Assembly (NCBI GenBank): GCA_002423205.1
Contig: DIUZ01000024.1
Coordinates: 179,834 to 243,833 of the forward strand
DNA: 64,000 bases
DNA from: Micavibrio sp. UBA6145
GTDB lineage: Bacteria; Pseudomonadota; Alphaproteobacteria; Micavibrionales; UBA1664
Direction: 5' to 3'
Both the position numbers and the translations under genes were made by a program. Below are positions 35,766 to 45,365 of this stretch, in pieces (position 1 is the first letter of the stretch; each line of letters starts with the position of its first letter). The notes below the pieces were generated by a model that saw nothing but the letters and a program-made list of their open reading frames with translations, had not been told where the DNA came from and searched no databases.

Positions 35766-37936
35766 TCGTCGATGTCGATCCAGCTTTTGCGGCTGGGGTC
35801 GGCGTTGAAATTCAATTCACCTGAAAAGCCGATATTGTTCACCGCGTCACGGTAACGCGCGCGCATGGCGTCGCGCATGGACGGGCTCATGGCCTGTTCA
35901 CTGCGCAGTGTGACGTCAAGTTTGCGGCCTTGTGAAAACCCGTCGATCTGCATGGGGCCCATGCGGGTGAGGGACAGGTCCATGACAAAACGCATGCCGC
36001 CGTTTTTGGTTTTGTCCTTGCTGTCGTCCTGTCCCTGATCGAAGGAGCGGTAATGCAGTTGAATGCGGGCAATCTCGCCGCCGAAGATCAGCGGCAGGTT
36101 GAGCGATTTCCAGTCACCGGCGGGGCGCGCGTCTTCTTCGCGCATGGTTTGCGTCGCCGATGCGAAATCAGCTGTAAGGCGCGCCAGCGCGTCGGGCCTG
36201 CGGCCACCACGCACGGCTTCCAAACCCTTTTCACCCATCCATGCGGTGATGTCGCCGCCGCGAAGGGCGGCCACGAACATCAACACGGGCGCGGTGAATG
36301 CCGCGGCACCGGGTTTGGGTATTGCGGCCTGCAACGCGGCGGCTTGCGGGTTTTGTGTCGATGACGCGGTGCCGGTATGCAGCAGATCATCCAGCGTATC
36401 CCATGGCAGGCCCATGCCCGTGGCCTGCGGCATGCCGGTGGCCACGGGCGATGTCATGGGCACGCCCGGTAAAACGTCGAGGCGCATGATGGTGCCGGGG
36501 ACGAGGCCGCGTGCAGGATATTGCAGCACCATCTGCGAGATCGTGGTTTTGAGCGAGCCGTCGGCAGACAGGGTGAATGTCGGCATCTCCAGCACGGGCA
36601 GACCCTGTGGCGTTTGACCGGCGACCTGCGCAAACAATGCGGGTGTCGAGGGCGTGCCGTGGATCAGGTTTGTGCTTAACGCGTTTTGCAGGATCGGCGG
36701 GCTGGCGGTGGGAAGCACGGCGCTGATGCGTACGTCCAGAACCTGCACCGGCATCGTGTGCGACGACAGGCCGTTCGGTGTCGAGACAATCAGGTGCTGT
36801 GTCTGCGGGGTCGCGCCTTGCGGCAGGCTGGGCGTCAGGGATGTGGGTATCAATTGTCCCAGCGCTTGCGGTGCTGCAGCACCTGAAGATGTTGTGATGA
36901 CGGGTGTTGCCATCGCACTGCCCGGCAGAATGATACGCGTATCACCCGCGGGCATTGCAGGCGTTGGTTGCGGCATGCCGGGTGTGGTGAGGATCGTTTG
37001 CTGCGGCAGCATGTTTTGCGCGATGCCGGTGGGTGTCGACGCCGGGACGATCACATTCGGGGTTGCGGATGATGGGATCAACGTTGCGGCAAGACCTGGC
37101 AGGGCGGGCGCGTTTAACGGCATGCCGGGTTGCGGCACAAAATTCTGGCCAAGCGCTAACGGTGTCAGGCGCACCATCTGCCCGATCTGCAGCGGGCGCT
37201 GCGCCGCGGCGGTCAATGAGGGTTCAGAAGAAGGAACGCCCAGCGTGTTGCCGGTTGCCTGTGTGGGCAGGGCCGGTGTTTTCAAAAACGTCTGCATCGA
37301 TGTCTTTAAAAATTCGAGCAGGTTTTGCGGGCTGAGCTGGGGCTTTGCCGCGTCGGCGGTTTGCTGCAGCAAAACAACGCCGGACGGCAATGCCTGTTGC
37401 GGTGTTGGGGCGGGCGCATCGGACGGTACCGGGATGCTGGTGGGCAACGGCATTTGTGCCGTGGGTGTTTGCGTTTGTGGTGGCTGCGCCGGTGTTTGCT
37501 GCGGCTGGCCTGGCATGGCTGGATTTTGTGTGACGGGTGTCTGTCCCGGGATCTGTGGCGTCGGCACCTGTGGTATGGGCACTTGTGATTGCGGTGGTGC
37601 CGGTTGTGCGGGTATTTGCGGTTGTGCGGGCAGGGTGACGGTGACGGTGCGCGGCGGGTTGCCGGCGCGAATTTGCAGGTTCACCTCCGTCCCGCGCGCG
37701 GGCAGCGGCTGGGGCAGTTGCACATCAATGGGGCCGCGCGGGGTGTTGATGCGCGTGGTGCCGTCCGGGTTTTGTCCGGCCACAGTGCCCCGCAAGCTTA
37801 CGTCACGGCCGTTATTCTGTAATGACGGCGGGAGAGACTGGGCCTGCGTTTCCACGTCCTGGCCATCCGGGGACGGCGCGGGCGACGCCGCCTGAACAGG
37901 GGGCACATAAGGAGACGGGGGCGTGACTGATGCCAT
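35732..37936 (-). CDS. Proline/glutamine-rich FliK-like protein
   Basis: A 734-residue protein with a long disordered N-terminal part: a Pro/Gln/Ala-rich segment with repeated PQ and QTP units at about residues 100-185, then Pro/Ala/Thr-rich sequence to about residue 520. The last 130 residues form a compact domain with SLNLPLIFGGEIARIQLHYR and MRFVMDLSLTRMGPMQIDGF. That pattern resembles the C-terminal hook-length control domain of FliK, where a late domain switches the export gate. It is next to flhG. A standard fliK exists at 60961-62844, so this is a second, divergent copy of uncertain role. Confidence 0.65.
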   Translation of the reverse strand: MASVTPPSPYVPPVQAASPAPSPDGQDVETQAQSLPPSLQNNGRDVSLRGTVAGQNPDGTTRINTPRGPIDVQLPQPLPARGTEVNLQIRAGNPPRTVTVTLPAQPQIPAQPAPPQSQVPIPQVPTPQIPGQTPVTQNPAMPGQPQQTPAQPPQTQTPTAQMPLPTSIPVPSDAPAPTPQQALPSGVVLLQQTADAAKPQLSPQNLLEFLKTSMQTFLKTPALPTQATGNTLGVPSSEPSLTAAAQRPLQIGQMVRLTPLALGQNFVPQPGMPLNAPALPGLAATLIPSSATPNVIVPASTPTGIAQNMLPQQTILTTPGMPQPTPAMPAGDTRIILPGSAMATPVITTSSGAAAPQALGQLIPTSLTPSLPQGATPQTQHLIVSTPNGLSSHTMPVQVLDVRISAVLPTASPPILQNALSTNLIHGTPSTPALFAQVAGQTPQGLPVLEMPTFTLSADGSLKTTISQMVLQYPARGLVPGTIMRLDVLPGVPMTSPVATGMPQATGMGLPWDTLDDLLHTGTASSTQNPQAAALQAAIPKPGAAAFTAPVLMFVAALRGGDITAWMGEKGLEAVRGGRRPDALARLTADFASATQTMREEDARPAGDWKSLNLPLIFGGEIARIQLHYRSFDQGQDDSKDKTKNGGMRFVMDLSLTRMGPMQIDGFSQGRKLDVTLRSEQAMSPSMRDAMRARYRDAVNNIGFSGELNFNADPSRKSWIDIDDHRGTKAAALA

Positions 37937-37972
37937 GCCCCCATCTTAGCAAAATTTCATTAATTTAGGAAT

Positions 37973-38821
37973 TCACGCGACAGCGGCGGCAGCGGCGGCT
38001 TCCTTGCGCAGGGCTTCGTCGACATTGCGGGCGATACGCTCAACATCCGTGGCGGCTTCCGAATTGGGCGAACGGATCAGAAGCGGCGTCTGGTGGCGGA
38101 TGCAGTCCTTGACCTTGGGGTCATGGCGGATCATGCCGGCCAGCGGCGGCGACAGGCGCAGGAAGTTTTCACATGCTTTCAGAAGGGTCTTGTACGTTTT
38201 TTCGCCTTCCAGCGTGTTTGCCGCCTGGTTGATGACGATGCTGACGTTTTTCGACATGCCGGCAGCCGAACCCAGTTTGATGAATGCGTAAGCATCCGTA
38301 AGCGAAGTCGGTTCGTCCGTCGTGACAAGCAGGGATTTGGTGGCCGATGCCGACATCATGCGCACGGTGCGGTCGACGCCCGCGCCGAGGTCGACGACAA
38401 CGGCGTCGTATTCGTGGGACAGGTCGATCAACTGATCGCGCAGCATGATCAGGCGCTGCGTCGGCAGGGCCGAGAGCGATGCCTGGCCGGAGCGGCCCGC
38501 GATAATGTCAAAACCGCCTTCTTCGTAACGCTGGACAACCTTGTCGAGCGACAGGCGTCCGCGAATGACGTCGTTCAGGTCGCGCTTGGGCATCAGGCCC
38601 AGTTGCACGTCCACGTTGGCGAGGCCCAGATCACCGTCAAACAGCAGAACCCTTTTGCCCTGACGCGCAAGCGCCGTGGTCAGCGAGATGGAGAACCATG
38701 TCTTGCCGACGCCGCCCTTGCCGGATGCGACGGCCAGGATGTTGTGACCGCGCGGGAAACCACCGCCGGTAACGGCATCGTTGCTGATGGGTTGGACAAG
38801 CGTGTTTGTAACCTCGGTCAT
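37973..38821 (-). CDS. flhG: Flagellar number regulator FlhG
   Basis: A 282-residue MinD/ParA-like ATPase. The deviant Walker A is SGKGGVGKT at about residues 33-41, followed by FDGDLGLANVDVQLGL, which is the FlhG/YlxH signature. FlhG opposes FlhF to limit the number and place of polar flagella. It starts three bases from the end of flhF. The Ala-rich C-terminus (AAAAAVA) is unremarkable. Confidence 0.92.
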   Translation of the reverse strand: MTEVTNTLVQPISNDAVTGGGFPRGHNILAVASGKGGVGKTWFSISLTTALARQGKRVLLFDGDLGLANVDVQLGLMPKRDLNDVIRGRLSLDKVVQRYEEGGFDIIAGRSGQASLSALPTQRLIMLRDQLIDLSHEYDAVVVDLGAGVDRTVRMMSASATKSLLVTTDEPTSLTDAYAFIKLGSAAGMSKNVSIVINQAANTLEGEKTYKTLLKACENFLRLSPPLAGMIRHDPKVKDCIRHQTPLLIRSPNSEAATDVERIARNVDEALRKEAAAAAAVA

Positions 38822-38824
38822 GGT

Positions 38825-39949
38825 TTATCCTGTTTGACGCAAGTTGCGGGGTGAAGCGGCACTTTCTGTACCGGTGGTGGGTCTGCCGCCTTTGGATGAC
38901 GACAAGAGAAGCGTGGAAAGCGATTGCGCGGTCAGCGTGACGACACCGTTGGCGACCATCGGCGTGTTGGACGCATCGCAAAATGCAAGGCCCGCGCGAC
39001 CGGCCGCGGACAGCAGACCGCCAAGGCGGCGCGCAACATCAAGGCGGGTCGGGAAAATACGTTGTACGCCAAGCACGGCGAAACAGCGCGCGACTTCGGC
39101 GGATTCTTCGGCGTCACCGCCTGCGGCCATGACCAGCACGGGTTCAATCGCACCGGCTTCAAGCAACTGGCTCTGGCGGCGCATGTCGTCGACGTCGAAC
39201 GGGTTGGTGCCGCCGGTGTCGACCAGGATGAGATCGGCGCTGCGGGAATCTTCAAGACGTGCGCGCAGTTCGGTGCCCGTGCGCGCCTTGAGCAGCGGGA
39301 TGTTCAAAAGTTTGGTGAAGGCTTCGAGTTGCTCGACGCCGCCTGCGCGCTGCGTATCCGTCGTGATGACGGCGGCGGTGTGTCCGGCCATGGCGGCGCG
39401 TGCGGCCAGTTTTGCGGTGGCCAGTGTCTTACCGGCGCCGGGTGCGCCGATCATCATCAATGCCTTGGCCTTGTTCTTGATCGGCAGCGGCGCGAAACGG
39501 AAGGCGTGATCCATCGCCATTTTCATCGCGCTTTGTGCGTCGGTCATGCCCATCATGGTCGCGGTAGAAAGGATAATATCGCTGATATCACCCGGCACGC
39601 CGTGACGGAGCAGCGTATCGGTCAGCATTTCGTTGATGGCGTCTTCGGCGTCTTCTTCCGCGTCGTATTGCAGATAGTCTTCCGGCACGATGGCTTTGGG
39701 GCGCACGCGCACCTGTGCCACGCGGTCGGCTTGCGCCTGCGGTGCGGGTTCGGGCATGCGGGTTTTCGTGCGCGGGGCGATTTCGAAATTCGGCATTTCA
39801 TCCATGCGTTCGACGGCGGCGGTAACGCGCACAGAGCGCCCGCCGTTTTCTTCACGTGTCGCAACGATAATGGCATCGTCGCCCAACTGTTCGCGTACCA
39901 TCTGCATCGCTTCAGTCATTGTCTTTGCATAAAAGGACTTTAGCCGCAT
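38825..39949 (-). CDS. flhF: Flagellar placement GTPase-like protein FlhF
   Basis: A 374-residue SRP-like GTPase that marks the pole for flagellar assembly. It begins MRLKSFYAKTMTEAMQMVRE, the FlhF-specific B domain, and has Walker A GAPGAGKT at about residues 168-175. The usual DTAGR motif reads DTGGTNPFD and the usual TKLD reads TRLD, so two GTPase motifs differ from the E. coli or Vibrio forms. It is paired with flhG, an arrangement common in polarly flagellated bacteria. Confidence 0.9.
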   Translation of the reverse strand: MRLKSFYAKTMTEAMQMVREQLGDDAIIVATREENGGRSVRVTAAVERMDEMPNFEIAPRTKTRMPEPAPQAQADRVAQVRVRPKAIVPEDYLQYDAEEDAEDAINEMLTDTLLRHGVPGDISDIILSTATMMGMTDAQSAMKMAMDHAFRFAPLPIKNKAKALMMIGAPGAGKTLATAKLAARAAMAGHTAAVITTDTQRAGGVEQLEAFTKLLNIPLLKARTGTELRARLEDSRSADLILVDTGGTNPFDVDDMRRQSQLLEAGAIEPVLVMAAGGDAEESAEVARCFAVLGVQRIFPTRLDVARRLGGLLSAAGRAGLAFCDASNTPMVANGVVTLTAQSLSTLLLSSSKGGRPTTGTESAASPRNLRQTG

Positions 39950-40163
39950 GGGATCGCAGCCCGTGTTCGAATCATCTTCATAATTGTCACGCTCGATTCG
40001 AGAAAAGTCCAGCGTTTCAAGGACTTCCGTGCTGCTATCAACATCGCCAAGTCTTCACCTCTAAAAGTAAACAAAGCGTTAACGCCCTGTTTTTGCCCAT
40101 AATTCTCGAGACGGGCTCTTTACATAGATAGGGGATTGTTGCGGCGTGGCAACAGCAAAAGAC

Positions 40164-40754
40164 TTAAGTGTTGTGCCAGCCGGGGGCGGCGTAACGGCCC
40201 GACAGGGGCAAGACATTCAGGCCGGTGTTTTCCATGACCTGCGCCAAAGCCGTCTGGCAATTATGACGGCCACGGCCCCAGCCGAAACGGTCATAGGGCA
40301 GGTTTTGCAGATCAATTTCGGCTGCCTGTGCACGCAGGTTTGTCCATAGATCGTTAATCTGACTTTGTGCACCACAAATCAGCACCTGACGTTCAGTGGC
40401 GCGCGAATACTGCGTGGCGCAGCTATGAAAGGTGCTGTGTATTGTCGGGTAGTAACGGTGCAAGGGCGTGTGCTGCACGCAAGTACGGACGAGTTTGTCG
40501 ATGCCGGTAAGGCCTGTGATAGCTGTAGATAATTCAAACAAACGGTTCAGGCGCGTGCGTGCTTTTTTCTCGACCGTGCTGCGCGTGCGATCATAAGGGC
40601 CGAGATGGATTTCGCCAGCAACGTTACCGTCTTCATCAATCAGCGCCAGAAATGGGTGGGATAAAGGCCGCTTGAACAGCGCGTAATCGAGATGGCGCGC
40701 CAGTTTGACCGGTCGCTCGCATAATTCGATATGCCATATCGGTGTATAAGCCAT
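40164..40754 (-). CDS. Unknown protein between flhF and flhA
   Basis: A 196-residue protein of unknown family. It begins with an ordered stretch (PIWHIELCERPVKLARHLDYAL) and a GEIHLGPYDRTR strand. It ends with GRGRHNCQTALAQVMENTGL, an N-C-x7 pattern of the type seen near the active Cys of some NlpC/LRAT-like hydrolases, but the match is weak. It has several Cys and no membrane helix. A 42-base gap separates it from flhA. Function unknown. Confidence 0.68.
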   Translation of the reverse strand: MAYTPIWHIELCERPVKLARHLDYALFKRPLSHPFLALIDEDGNVAGEIHLGPYDRTRSTVEKKARTRLNRLFELSTAITGLTGIDKLVRTCVQHTPLHRYYPTIHSTFHSCATQYSRATERQVLICGAQSQINDLWTNLRAQAAEIDLQNLPYDRFGWGRGRHNCQTALAQVMENTGLNVLPLSGRYAAPGWHNT

Positions 40755-40796
40755 TTGTTTTTATGGCAAATCGAGATCGTCAGGTCAAGTTTTGCG

Positions 40797-42893
40797 TCAA
40801 ACCTGGCCCACGGTCTTGATGCGGACCTTGGGGTGGACTTCGTTCTGGCTCATCACAATGGTGGACGGGCGGAAACGTTCGATGACCGAGCGGACATAGG
40901 GGCGGATACCCGGCGATGTAAGCAGCACCGGGGCTTCGCCGCGGCTCTGGAAATCTTCGTAGATGTCGCGCACGCGGGCGATGAATTGCTGCAGGTTGCT
41001 GGGTGCCATGACCAGCTGGCGTTCTTCGCCTTCGCCCATCAGCGCTTCGCTGAAGGCCTGTTCCCAATCAGGCGACAGGGTGATGAGGGGCAGCATGCCG
41101 TGGATGTTCATGTTGGCCGTGCAGATCTGGCGCGACAGGCGCGAGCGCACATGTTCGGAAATCAGCGCCACTGACTTGGTGTACAGGCTGGCTTCGGAAA
41201 TACCTTCGAGAATGGTCGGCAGATCGCGGATGGATACACGTTCGGAGAGCAGGTTCTGTAGCACGCGCTGCAGGCCCGAGAGCGAGATCTGCGACGGGAT
41301 AACGTCGGCGACCAGTTTCTGGAACGGCTTGCCCATTTCGTCGAGCAGTTTCTGCGTCTCGGTATAGGACAGAAGATCGGCCATGTTGTCTTTGACGATT
41401 TCCGTCAAATGCGTGGTGACGACGGTGCTGGAATCCACGACGGTGTAGCCGCGGAAGTTTGCTTCTTCGCGGTATTGTTCATCAATCCACATGGCGGGCA
41501 GGCCGAAGGTCGGTTCCATCGTGGCTTCGCCGGGCAGGGTGATGGGTTCGCCCGACGGGTCCATGCACAGAAGCATGCCGGGGCGCACGGTGCCGCGGCC
41601 GGCTTCGATTTCCTTGATGCGCACGACGTAGTCGGATGCGGTGAGCTGCAAATTATCCTGAATGCGCACGGACGGCAGGACGAAGCCCATTTCTTCTGCC
41701 AACTGGCGGCGCAGGCCCTTGATCTGGTCGGTCAGTTTGTGACCTTCCGCGTTGACGAGGGTGAGCAGGCCGTAACCCAGTTCGAGGCGGATGATATCCA
41801 TGGCCAGCGATTTGCTGATCGGTTCTTCCACTGGCTTGGCCTTGGCGGTTTCCTGCGCGGCGATCTGGACACGCTGGTTTGCAAGCTCGCGGCTTTTTTT
41901 GTTCAGGAAATACGACAGGGTACCCATGGCAGCAGCCAGTACGGCAAAGGGCAGGAAGGGCAGGCCCGGTATGATCGCCATCATGCCCATTGTGCCGGAT
42001 GTCAGCGCCAGACCCTTGGGATATTGTGAGAATTGTTTGAACAGTGCCTTGTCGGCAGAACCGGCAACGCCACCCTTGGACACCAGCAGACCGGCGGCGA
42101 TGGATACGAGCAGCGCGGGAATTTGTGTGACAAGACCGTCACCCACGGTCAGGAAGGTGTAGTTGTGGGTGGCGTCGCCCATGGACAGATCGTACTGGAC
42201 CGTGCCGATGATGATGCCGCCGATGATGTTGACGAAGGTGATGATCAGGCCGGCAATGGCGTCGCCGCGCACGAATTTCGCGGCACCGTCCATGGCACCG
42301 TAGAAGTTCGATTCCTGTTCCAGTTCGGTGCGGCGGGTGCGGGCCTGGTCCTCGGTGATAAGGCCTGCGGACATATCGGAGTCGATCGCCATCTGTTTGC
42401 CGGGCATGGCGTCCAAACTGAAACGTGCGGCGACTTCGGCGATACGGCCCGAACCCTTGGTGATAACCACGAAGTTGATGATGATCAGGATCGCGAAGAC
42501 AATGATACCGATCACGAAATTGTCGCCCATAATGAACGATCCGAAGGCCTTAATAACGTGACCGGCAGCATCAGTGCCGGTATTGCCTTCACCCAGAATG
42601 ATGCGTGTGGTGGCCACGTTTAGAGAAAGCCGCAACATTGTCGCAATGAGCAGCGTGGTCGGGAATGTCGTGAAATCCAGCGGGCGTTCAATGAACAGCA
42701 CCGTCATCAGGATCAGGACGGAGAAGGTGATGGATAATGCCAGCGCAATATCCAGCAGCCATGTCGGAAACGGAAAGATCAGGCCGGAGATGATGCACAG
42801 GATGGCAAGCGCGAACAGAATGTCACCGCGGGCCAGCGTTGAACGCAGGCTTGCGAAATCCATTCCCGGTGTAGATGCGGCTGGCTCAGCCAT
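40797..42893 (-). CDS. flhA: Flagellar export gate protein FlhA
   Basis: A 698-residue inner-membrane protein of the flagellar type III export gate. The N-terminal membrane region is recognisable (LFALAILCIISGLIFPFPTW, then TMLRLSLNVATTRIIL), and the conserved cytoplasmic loop includes GSGRIAEVAARFSLDAMPGK. The C-terminal cytosolic domain holds the ring that binds export chaperones. The length is standard. It is downstream of the flbD gene by about 180 bases. Confidence 0.97.
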   Translation of the reverse strand: MAEPAASTPGMDFASLRSTLARGDILFALAILCIISGLIFPFPTWLLDIALALSITFSVLILMTVLFIERPLDFTTFPTTLLIATMLRLSLNVATTRIILGEGNTGTDAAGHVIKAFGSFIMGDNFVIGIIVFAILIIINFVVITKGSGRIAEVAARFSLDAMPGKQMAIDSDMSAGLITEDQARTRRTELEQESNFYGAMDGAAKFVRGDAIAGLIITFVNIIGGIIIGTVQYDLSMGDATHNYTFLTVGDGLVTQIPALLVSIAAGLLVSKGGVAGSADKALFKQFSQYPKGLALTSGTMGMMAIIPGLPFLPFAVLAAAMGTLSYFLNKKSRELANQRVQIAAQETAKAKPVEEPISKSLAMDIIRLELGYGLLTLVNAEGHKLTDQIKGLRRQLAEEMGFVLPSVRIQDNLQLTASDYVVRIKEIEAGRGTVRPGMLLCMDPSGEPITLPGEATMEPTFGLPAMWIDEQYREEANFRGYTVVDSSTVVTTHLTEIVKDNMADLLSYTETQKLLDEMGKPFQKLVADVIPSQISLSGLQRVLQNLLSERVSIRDLPTILEGISEASLYTKSVALISEHVRSRLSRQICTANMNIHGMLPLITLSPDWEQAFSEALMGEGEERQLVMAPSNLQQFIARVRDIYEDFQSRGEAPVLLTSPGIRPYVRSVIERFRPSTIVMSQNEVHPKVRIKTVGQV

Positions 42894-43074
42894 AGATGAA
42901 AAAACCCCAATTCCGAACGGCTTAGTATATCAGGAATCGCACGAGCCTTCACCCCTCAAAGTGATTATGGGAAGGGTGTTTTTTTGAGGCTCTTTCACGG
43001 GCGTGGCAGCGCCGGTCCTGAGACCGGTGGGCCGACCTCATCCTTGAAGTTTCTGTCAAAAATGACGGATTGTT

Positions 43075-44379
43075 TTACTCCGTCGGCACGGGAATACCGG
43101 CGTCGCCGTATTCCTTTAGCTTGTTGCGCAGGGTGCGGATGGAAATGCCAAGGATTTTTGCCGCGTGCGTGCGGTTACCCAAAGTGTGATCCAGTGTATC
43201 GAGGATCAGGCGGCGTTCGACATCGGCCAGGCTCTGGCCCGCGCCGGCGGCGACCTTGGACGATGCAGGGGCGGTTGAGGGTTCATCCGATGTGTGGATC
43301 GCGTCGGCTTCGATCTCGTCTTCCATCGCGATCAGCACGGCGCGGTGCATGGCGTTTTCCAGTTCGCGCACGTTGCCGCGCCAGACGGAATTCTGGATTT
43401 TGTCGATGGCGGCCCTGGAGAGTTTCTTTTTGGCTACGCCGTTGACGTCGGCATATTTGTCGGCAAAAAACTGCGCCATTTGCGGCAGGTCGCCCTTGCG
43501 CTCGCGCAGGCCCGGCAGGGCGATGTTGACGACGTTGAGGCGGAAATACAGATCTTCGCGGAACTGGCCGGCCTTGACGGCGTCCAGCATGTGACGGTTG
43601 GACGTGGCGATAATGCGTACATTGATTTTAACAGGTTCCTTGCCGCCGATACGGTCGATGACGCGTTCCTGAATGGCGCGCAGCAATTTGGCCTGCAGGC
43701 TCGGGTGCATTTCCGTGACTTCATCGAGCAGTAATGTGCCGTTGGTGGCTTCCTCAAACTTGCCGATGCGCCGCGCGACGGCACCGGTGAAGGCACCCTT
43801 TTCGTGGCCGAACAATTCTGATTCCAGTAGGTTTTCAGGAATAGCGGCGCAGTTGAGCGCGATGAACGGACCGTTTGCACGCTTCGATTTTTTGTGGATG
43901 TAGCGCGACATCACCTCTTTGCCGGTACCGGATTCACCGGTGATCAGGATGGTGGCCTCAGACGGGGCGACCTGGTCGGCCATCTTCACGACCTTTTGCA
44001 TCGCGGGGTCGGTCGCGATCATGGATGATGATTCTTCCGTGACCGCTTCGATCACGGCGGCGATCAGGTCGGCATCGGGCGGGAGCGGCACGTATTCTTT
44101 CGCGCCCGCTTTGATGGCTTTTACGGCGGCGGTGGAATCCGAGCCCACGCCGCAGGCGACGACGGGAATTGCAAAGCGTTCTTTCTCAAGATCTTCGATG
44201 AATTTGGCGATGTTCTGTTTAACATCGATCATGACCAGATCGGCACCCTTGCCATTGCGCAATGCGCCCATGGCCTGCAGCGTGTCCTCACAGTGAACGA
44301 CCTTGGCCCCGCGCTGGAGGGCGATTTTGCCCGCCGCACTGATATGGCCTTCGAGGTGACCCACGATCATCAAACGCAT
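43075..44379 (-). CDS. flbD: Sigma-54 activator FlbD
   Basis: A 434-residue NtrC-family activator of sigma-54 RNA polymerase, typical of alphaproteobacterial flagellar cascades. The N-terminal receiver-like domain (residues 1-115) is degenerate. The AAA+ domain has Walker A GESGTGKE and the polymerase-contacting EKGAFTGAV motif, with GNVRELENAMHRAV downstream. The C-terminal Fis-type helix-turn-helix is HAAKILGISIRTLRNKLKEY. As in Caulobacter it lies in the fliF-fliG-fliH-fliN group, here with a motA gene between. Confidence 0.93.
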   Translation of the reverse strand: MRLMIVGHLEGHISAAGKIALQRGAKVVHCEDTLQAMGALRNGKGADLVMIDVKQNIAKFIEDLEKERFAIPVVACGVGSDSTAAVKAIKAGAKEYVPLPPDADLIAAVIEAVTEESSSMIATDPAMQKVVKMADQVAPSEATILITGESGTGKEVMSRYIHKKSKRANGPFIALNCAAIPENLLESELFGHEKGAFTGAVARRIGKFEEATNGTLLLDEVTEMHPSLQAKLLRAIQERVIDRIGGKEPVKINVRIIATSNRHMLDAVKAGQFREDLYFRLNVVNIALPGLRERKGDLPQMAQFFADKYADVNGVAKKKLSRAAIDKIQNSVWRGNVRELENAMHRAVLIAMEDEIEADAIHTSDEPSTAPASSKVAAGAGQSLADVERRLILDTLDHTLGNRTHAAKILGISIRTLRNKLKEYGDAGIPVPTE

Positions 44380-44486
44380 TTGAAACCCTTATGTTATTTG
44401 AAGTCGAGTGTAACGGCTTCGCCGCCGGAGGCAACCCCATACAAGGTATTGTTTCCAGTGTGTTTTTTGAAGGGGGTTTGCGGTGC

Positions 44487-45350
44487 TTACTGCGAGAAAT
44501 AACGCACGCGTTCGCCGGGCGGCAGGATCATGTTGAGTTCATGTTCCAGTTTGCGCGGGTGGTCCTGGCGGGCCATGGAAACGATGGCGGTCAGGATCAT
44601 GTCCTTGATCATCACGTCTTCAGTGGCGTTGCGTTCCAGCTTGGCGGCCAGCGGCATCAGCACGACGGTCGAGAGTACGGCGCCGTAAAACGTGGTGAGC
44701 AGGGCGATGGCCATGGAGGGGCCAATTTTTGACGGGTCCTGAAGATTGTTCAGCATCTGCACAAGACCGACCAGCGTACCGATCAGACCCATGGAGGGGG
44801 ACACTTCGGCCGCGCGGCGCGCGATGGACGCGGTGCGGCGGTGGCGTTCGATAACGGATTCTATGTCCTGGGTGAGGATGCGTTTGATTTCGTCGGCGGT
44901 GTAACCATCGGCGATGAACATGACGCCCTGGTACAGGAACGAGTCCTTGCGCAGTTCGCTCTCAACCTGTGACAGGGCAAGGGGCCCGCGCATACGCACC
45001 AGTGTGGCAAGGTCCAGCAGCTGGCGGGCCATGTTGGACGGACGGCGCACATATTTGATCAGCGCGGATTTAAAGATATCGAGCGATTTTTTTAAGTCGT
45101 CTGACGAGAACGAAATGGCGGTGATCGTAAATGTACCGAAAATAACCATCAGCACGGCGGCCGGATCGTAATAGGCAACCAGGTTGCCCGATATGCCAAG
45201 TGCCGCGCCAATAAGGGCGATGGTCAGGAACAGGCCGAAACCGGTCGCGGTATCAAAACGTTTGCGCGGGCGCGCAATGCGAATGGCATTGACGCTGGGG
45301 CCGCTGCTTCCGGTGACCGGTGCGGGCTGTGGGGTGGTATCGTCAGCCAT
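44487..45350 (-). CDS. motA: Flagellar motor stator protein MotA
   Basis: A 287-residue membrane protein of the MotA/PomA family. It has membrane helices such as GFGLFLTIALIGAALGI and VLMVIFGTFTITAISF, and the conserved PSMGLIGTLVGLVQML segment that lines the ion path. An N-terminal extension of about 35 residues is rich in Pro and Ser. MotB, its usual partner, is not beside it. The gene order around it is otherwise that of the Caulobacter fliF operon with motA inserted between fliN and flbD. Confidence 0.9.
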   Translation of the reverse strand: MADDTTPQPAPVTGSSGPSVNAIRIARPRKRFDTATGFGLFLTIALIGAALGISGNLVAYYDPAAVLMVIFGTFTITAISFSSDDLKKSLDIFKSALIKYVRRPSNMARQLLDLATLVRMRGPLALSQVESELRKDSFLYQGVMFIADGYTADEIKRILTQDIESVIERHRRTASIARRAAEVSPSMGLIGTLVGLVQMLNNLQDPSKIGPSMAIALLTTFYGAVLSTVVLMPLAAKLERNATEDVMIKDMILTAIVSMARQDHPRKLEHELNMILPPGERVRYFSQ

Positions 45351-45365
45351 TGTAAGGTTTATTCC

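Noticed and set aside
36654..37895. Long plus-strand open frame (413 residues) opposite the FliK-like gene
   Set aside because: It mirrors a Pro/Gln-rich gene, giving Cys/Gly-rich sequence with no fold; it is an antisense shadow.
43012..43027. CCGGTC/GACCGG hairpin after flbD
   Set aside because: Good stem but no T-run on the minus strand, so not called as a terminator.
42894..43074. Sigma-54 promoter upstream of flhA
   Set aside because: I looked for the GG-N10-GC core near flhA and found no convincing match, so none is claimed.
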